In this document: one piece after another, positions 23,753 through 26,987 of the stretch
How the letters are laid out: each line of letters begins with the position of its first letter
How positions within the stretch are numbered: the first letter of the stretch is position 1
NCBI GenBank assembly: GCA_018303515.1
Contig: JAGVXZ010000032.1
Coordinates: 1 to 26,987 of the forward strand
From: Candidatus Woesearchaeota archaeon
GTDB lineage: Archaea; Nanobdellota; Nanobdellia; SCGC-AAA011-G17; GW2011-AR18
Direction of reading: 5' to 3'
Length of the DNA: 26,987 bases
Position numbers and translations under genes: made by a program
The notes under the pieces: model-generated
The model's input: only the letters and a program-made list of their open reading frames with translations
What the model was told of the DNA's origin: nothing
Databases searched by the model: none

Positions 23753-24221
23753 ACAATTTAACTCACATAGTGAAATTGTCCAAAAAAGATTATACGACCT
23801 CCAAAAACAGATTGATAGCCTCTTTATTTTATTTGATGATCTCAAAGAACAAAACGAACTGAAAATTACTAAAAACGCAAAAAAAATTGTTGAAGAACCA
23901 AGAGAACAGATTGTAATTCAAAATTCTCTTCCATCATTAGAAACTTTAACACAAACCCAAAAACAAATTTTTAGAGCAATTTTAGCAAGGTTAACTGAAA
24001 GTGGTAGGGAGTGGTGTTCATATAAAGAAATTGCAGAAGAATTATATCCTGGAAAAGATTACCATCAAGTCAGACCAACAATTTCTAGTTACTTAAATCA
24101 CATAGAAGCTTTAGGGTTAATAAAGAGAAAACGTAAAGTAAAAGAGTCCTATGTTTCAGTAACTGATTACGGCCAAAAAGTAATTAAGACCTTACAACAA
24201 AAGAAAAAGATAAATAATTAA
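23721..24221 (+). CDS. Coiled-coil / winged-helix protein (paralogue B)
   Basis: A 166-residue reading frame. Residues 5-45 continue a coiled coil (HKQFNSHSEIVQKRLYDLQ...), a short linker follows, and residues about 75-160 form a winged helix-turn-helix: LTQTQKQIFRAILARL, WCSYKEIAEELYPG, HQVRPTISSYLNHIEALGLI, and a wing with KESYVSVTDYG. It is most likely a DNA-binding regulator or architectural protein. Together with the 23612 frame it has the same order of parts as the protein at 22445, but its linker lacks the Ser/Thr/His repeats. It is convergent with the recombinase gene, six bases apart. The start at 23721 is simply the first ATG of the frame and is probably not the natural one. Confidence 0.65.
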   Translation: MKFQVKESLHKQFNSHSEIVQKRLYDLQKQIDSLFILFDDLKEQNELKITKNAKKIVEEPREQIVIQNSLPSLETLTQTQKQIFRAILARLTESGREWCSYKEIAEELYPGKDYHQVRPTISSYLNHIEALGLIKRKRKVKESYVSVTDYGQKVIKTLQQKKKINN

Positions 24222-24227
24222 GTCTCC

Positions 24228-25070
24228 TTATTTTGTCCAGATATCTCCTGCCCTTTCAAATGCCATTTTAGCTTGATACTTTGAAGAGCGAATATAAATT
24301 TGTCCCGTATTCAAATCAGAATGGCCGGCATATGATTTAATTAGGTAAGAATCCACACCCTCATCAGCCATATGTTGTAGTCTTGTATGCCTAAACATAT
24401 GTGGGTGTAATTTTCTATTTAATATCTCCTCACCATATTTCTTCAAATTATACCATACAGTCATTGGTGTAATATTAAATACTTTTGAGTTTGGATTTTC
24501 AATCTTATTCTCATTCAAATAATTATTTAATAACTCTTCTGTACTTTTATGAAAATAAACTGTTCTTGGTTTCCTACCTTTACCCATTAACTTTATTTCT
24601 TTATCTTCCATTTCAATATCCTTCAAAGTTAAACTGGTAATCTCAGAAACCCTTGCTCCTGTATCATAGAGTAATTTGACTAATAGCTTATCTCTTAAGT
24701 TAGAGATTGACTTTACTAAATAAAACAACTCCTTCTTTGTTAGAACATATGATGCCAACTTTTCTGCATCAGTTATTGCGGTTTTATTTCTTTGACTAAA
24801 GCTTATAATCTCTTTTAAGAATCTTTCATCATACTCCTTTGATTTAAGATATAACCATAACGCATATTTTGATATTTGATGATTTCTTTCTGTTAGATAA
24901 TTTTTATATCTGTTTTGAAGTATTTCTAAAGGTTCATTTGCCTTGGAAGGCGCAATAAACTTAGCTAAGGTAATTATACCATGAATTGTACGTTCACCTA
25001 TGGCCTTTCCAGACTTTTTCTTAAACTCTCTCAAGAACTCTTCAAATACCACTAATTCACCCTCTTTCAT
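24228..25070 (-). CDS. Tyrosine recombinase (XerA/XerC-like integrase)
   Basis: A 280-residue site-specific recombinase. The N-terminal SAM-like core-binding domain covers about residues 1-105. The catalytic domain has the full set: Arg140 in TGARVSE, Lys164 in MGKGRKPR, His224-x-x-Arg227 in HMFRHT, His250 in AGHSD, and nucleophile Tyr259 in GQIYIR. It is intact in length and motifs and so probably active. It could be the archaeal XerA that resolves chromosome dimers at a dif site, or the integrase of a mobile element. No dif-like inverted repeat with a 6-8 bp spacer was recognised nearby, and the surroundings (repeats, decayed genes) favour an element. It has its own TATA box. Confidence 0.9.
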   Translation of the reverse strand: MKEGELVVFEEFLREFKKKSGKAIGERTIHGIITLAKFIAPSKANEPLEILQNRYKNYLTERNHQISKYALWLYLKSKEYDERFLKEIISFSQRNKTAITDAEKLASYVLTKKELFYLVKSISNLRDKLLVKLLYDTGARVSEITSLTLKDIEMEDKEIKLMGKGRKPRTVYFHKSTEELLNNYLNENKIENPNSKVFNITPMTVWYNLKKYGEEILNRKLHPHMFRHTRLQHMADEGVDSYLIKSYAGHSDLNTGQIYIRSSKYQAKMAFERAGDIWTK

Positions 25071-25095
25071 TAATGATTAAATTAAACTCTTTGGC

Positions 25096-25103
25096 TATTT
25101 AAA
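25096..25103 (-). promoter_or_regulatory. TATA element of the recombinase gene
   Basis: The minus strand reads TTTAAATA, 26-33 nt before the ATG at 25070, so the mRNA is probably leaderless. Confidence 0.5.
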
Positions 25104-25104
25104 A

Positions 25105-25245
25105 TTAATCTTTAAACTGTATTGTAACTCTTGTAGGGTTGGCTTTGCACAAAATCTCCCTAAATTTTTTTAGTTTTATCAATTTACTACAATTCTTGGA
25201 AAGTATCCTTATTTTGAATAATCTAATGCTCCATTCAGCAGATAA
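25105..25245 (-). pseudogene. Gene fragment of unknown family
   Basis: An open stretch of 46 codons to a TAA at 25105-25107, without a start codon, beginning after a TAG. It reads LSAEWSIRLFKIRILSKNCS and ends NPTRVTIQFKD, with a plausible amino acid mix. The style vaguely recalls LAGLIDADG-type homing endonucleases, but no catalytic motif is present and this may be a chance open frame. It overlaps the recombinase promoter. Confidence 0.25.
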
Positions 25246-25268
25246 CTAATTAAACTCTCGAATGAACT

Positions 25269-25540
25269 TTACCTTTCCAATCCTAATTTTACAAAATCAT
25301 CCAAACCTTCTATCAGTGTTACAGTTATAATATCTACTTCTCCAATACATGCTGTTGCTCTTCTAGTATTTTCATCCATTAATATATACAGTCTCCTAAA
25401 TACTTATACTCTCTTAGGACTTCAAAAACCGGAATTATACCTAATGACTATAAATCTTCGGCTTCGTTGATTAAATCTCTAGTTTTATTCTCCTAGTAAA
25501 ATGGCAATGCCCCCGTGGATTTTACCTTTATTGTATACAT
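25269..25540 (-). pseudogene. Decayed gene with in-frame stops and a frameshift
   Basis: From an ATG at 25538-25540 the frame reads MYTIKVKSTGALPFY, a TAG, ENKTRDLINEAEDL, a second TAG, SLGIIPVFEVLREYKYLGD, then a TAA. In another frame an ATG at 25377-25379 opens MDENTRRATACIGEVDII and continues to EGLDDFVKLGLER and a TAA at 25269-25271. The protein-like quality of all segments suggests a single former gene with point stops and one frameshift. I do not recognise the family. The rest of the 711-nt gap (25071-25782) holds the fragment above and A/T-rich DNA in which I see nothing more. Confidence 0.4.
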
Positions 25541-25782
25541 TTTTTTAATTAATTTTCCTAACTTTAAATCTCTCCTGGTGTCGTATAAATCCAAAAACAC
25601 TAATTAAATTAAAGAAGGTATTTAATTTAAATAGCCACTACAAAGCTTAAATCTGCATAATCCTTTAGAAAAGTCTCCCTTTATTCTAATATCCTACTTA
25701 ATCCAAAAAATTGTGCTAAGTAAGTGCTTAAATATTTTAATCAAAAATTAAAACTAAAATCTCGGTCTTATATTTGCAATTA

Positions 25783-26019
25783 TCATCTATTCAAAGCTGT
25801 TTCTAAGTCATTTATCTTAACAGAATATTTTACTCTAAATTCTTGAGGAATCTCAAACGCTTCATAAGCCGCTTCAACAATAGGCCTTTCAACTCTTGGT
25901 GGTATTTGCGAATTTAAAACTGGTGCTGAAATTGCTGCTAAATAGAATCCACCTACACCAACATACATGGCTCCTTCACCAAACGCATAAAGTGCTCTTG
26001 AAACTAAGTCTCTAAACAT
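25783..26019 (-). CDS. Small hypothetical protein, probably membrane-associated
   Basis: A 78-residue frame starting MFRDLVSRALYAFGEG. Residues about 14-35 (AFGEGAMYVGVGGFYLAAIS) are small and hydrophobic, suggesting one membrane helix or a signal-like segment. The C-terminal half is a soluble acidic region (EAAYEAFEIPQEFRVKYS). No known domain is recognised. A GAGGG Shine-Dalgarno-like sequence lies about 10 nt before the ATG. It follows the 186-residue gene in the same direction after 74 nt, and the two may form a unit. Confidence 0.5.
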   Translation of the reverse strand: MFRDLVSRALYAFGEGAMYVGVGGFYLAAISAPVLNSQIPPRVERPIVEAAYEAFEIPQEFRVKYSVKINDLETALNR

Positions 26020-26093
26020 AATACATAAACCCTCTATCTATTTTAATATCACACACTAATATAAACCTTTCTATTAATGCTTAGTATTTATAA

Positions 26094-26654
26094 TCATTTC
26101 TTTAACTTTTTATAATTCTCACTGATTTCTCTTATTGCTTTCATTTTTTCTTTCACTTCATCATAATCTTTCTTTACTGTATCCGCAATTTCATTTTTTC
26201 TCTCTTCGTTTCCAAAGAAATCAATCACATATTCAATAGATCCTTTAGCATTCCTAAACCCGTTCTTTACCCCACCAATTGTAGATCTATACATCATTCC
26301 TTTAAGCGAATCATCAAATTCTCTTCCGCCCTCTATTTCAAATAAATACAAATCTGTCGTTTCTATTTGCCTCATTTCTTTATCAAGGTTTTTTATAATG
26401 TCTCTTCTTGAATCACAATACTCTTCTCCAAATATTGTATGGCAATCCTGACTTCCATATCTTTCTACTGCTGTTTCTATTGCTTTAGGTGCATCATTCG
26501 TAATATCACATTGTGTTAATGCTGAAACTCCCACCGCTGTAGCTACGCCAGCAGGAAACCAAATCGCTGCTCCCGTAGCTTTTAATATCAAGCTTACAGG
26601 CCCCCACACAGGCCATGTTACATATTTTAAGACTTTTCCTACGCCCATTTTCAT
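26094..26654 (-). CDS. Hypothetical membrane-anchored protein with coiled-coil tail
   Basis: A 186-residue protein I do not recognise. An N-terminal hydrophobic region (about residues 11-46, WPVWGPVSLILKATGAAIWF and onward) can form one or two membrane helices. The middle contains three cysteines (QCD, DCHTIF, YCDS), of which two could form a disulfide if exported. The last 50 residues are strongly charged and helical, a likely coiled coil. The density of charged residues and the TATA-like element (26671-26680, minus strand) support it being a real gene. It lies in the repeat- and recombinase-bearing part of the window, so a role tied to a mobile element is possible but unproven. Confidence 0.55.
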   Translation of the reverse strand: MKMGVGKVLKYVTWPVWGPVSLILKATGAAIWFPAGVATAVGVSALTQCDITNDAPKAIETAVERYGSQDCHTIFGEEYCDSRRDIIKNLDKEMRQIETTDLYLFEIEGGREFDDSLKGMMYRSTIGGVKNGFRNAKGSIEYVIDFFGNEERKNEIADTVKKDYDEVKEKMKAIREISENYKKLKK

Positions 26655-26796
26655 TATTTTAAGGTAGTAATAAAATATAAGGCTAGCCTTTTTCAGTTTT
26701 AAAGTCTATTCCTCTCAAATTATGCTCTTTTAGATTAAAATATTTAGCTTTTTCTCCAAAAACTATTTAAGGTCGTATAAAAAGAAATGGAATAAA

Positions 26797-26804
26797 GAGG
26801 TGAT
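26797..26804 (+). promoter_or_regulatory. Strong Shine-Dalgarno of the zinc-ribbon gene
   Basis: GAGGTGAT is an 8-nt perfect complement to the conserved end of archaeal 16S rRNA and lies three bases before the ATG at 26808. Most other genes here lack such a site, so this one is translated from a leadered mRNA. Confidence 0.7.
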
Positions 26805-26807
26805 TAA

Positions 26808-26987
26808 ATGGTAACTATTAATACTTGTACCGAATGTAATGTGGAAAAACTTATGCACGCAAGAAATATGTGCGGAAATTGTTACAAACGTGTTGGTGTA
26901 CCTAAAAAAGAATGCTCTAACTGTAATGAGTTAAAACCACATCACGCAAAAGATTTATGCACAAGATGTTACATCAATCTTAACCAC
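26808..26987 (+). CDS. Tandem zinc-ribbon protein (partial, runs off the window)
   Basis: Sixty codons are open to the end of the window without a stop. The peptide holds two copies of the pattern C-x2-C-x11-C-x2-C: Cys7, 10, 22 and 25, and Cys36, 39, 51 and 54, exactly 29 residues apart. Around them the wording is similar (CTECNVEKLMHARNMCGNCY and CSNCNELKPHHAKDLCTRCY), so it is an internal duplication of a four-cysteine zinc-binding unit. Such ribbons occur in DNA-binding proteins of archaeal plasmids and viruses, often before a second domain that would lie outside the window. The strong Shine-Dalgarno confirms the start. The rest of the protein and its role are unknown. Confidence 0.75.
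   Translation, partial: MVTINTCTECNVEKLMHARNMCGNCYKRVGVPKKECSNCNELKPHHAKDLCTRCYINLNH

Noticed and set aside
25269..25540. In-frame TAG codons read as pyrrolysine or another amino acid
   Set aside because: A TAA and a frame change follow in the same stretch, and no other gene in the window needs TAG read-through.
24228..25782. dif or att site near the recombinase
   Set aside because: No inverted repeat of about 11 bp with a 6-8 bp spacer and no long direct repeat pair was found by eye.

Overview
The window is A+T-rich archaeal chromosome. PolD (both subunits), Orc1/Cdc6, a proteasome-activating nucleotidase with a C-terminal HbYX-type end, membrane-anchored LonB, and many genes with a TATA element about 25-30 nt before the start codon (leaderless style) place it in Archaea outside the Crenarchaeota. 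The compact overlapping genes and many short unassignable genes suggest a DPANN lineage (Woesearchaeota/Pacearchaeota-like). That last step is inference.

Layout. 1-2.7 kb: the end of an XPF/Hef-type protein, then a minus-strand set of PAN, a ureohydrolase and ThpR. 2.7-3.9 kb: a membrane-anchored OB-fold protein and a six-repeat TPR-like protein. 3.9-6.7 kb: a lysA-aspartate kinase pair, divergent from a TctA-type permease at 6.8-8.0 kb. 8.06-14.37 kb: a tightly overlapping cdc6-DP1-DP2 replication operon on the minus strand. Behind cdc6 lies a 512-nt gap with an AT tract and ORB-like motifs, which is the best replication origin candidate. 14.9-17.9 kb: a membrane protein, a PRC-barrel protein and LonB. 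18-20.1 kb: an unknown small protein, two adjacent paralogous methyltransferase-like genes and an unknown basic protein. 20.2-22.3 kb: ArgRS and an unknown protein.

22.3-27.0 kb looks different: larger gaps, repeats, decayed reading frames, a tyrosine recombinase, short unknown membrane proteins, and a truncated double zinc-ribbon gene with a strong Shine-Dalgarno. Its core is a pair of related coiled-coil/winged-helix genes. The first has CTCAC-rich tetramer/octamer repeats in its leader and again inside its coding region. Between the two lies a CpG-containing array (TACGCGTAAT) with a strict 10-11 bp period. Each of the two genes also has a short upstream reading frame starting ATG-GTY-TTY (MVF) that is one base out of frame with the main ORF. 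I consider this paralogue/iteron/recombinase locus the most interesting and least explained part of the window. It may be an integrated element or a DNA-organising/partition-like locus.

The replication operon plus origin candidate and the repeat-rich locus are about 8 kb apart, separated by mostly housekeeping genes. No rRNA, tRNA or CRISPR array was found.
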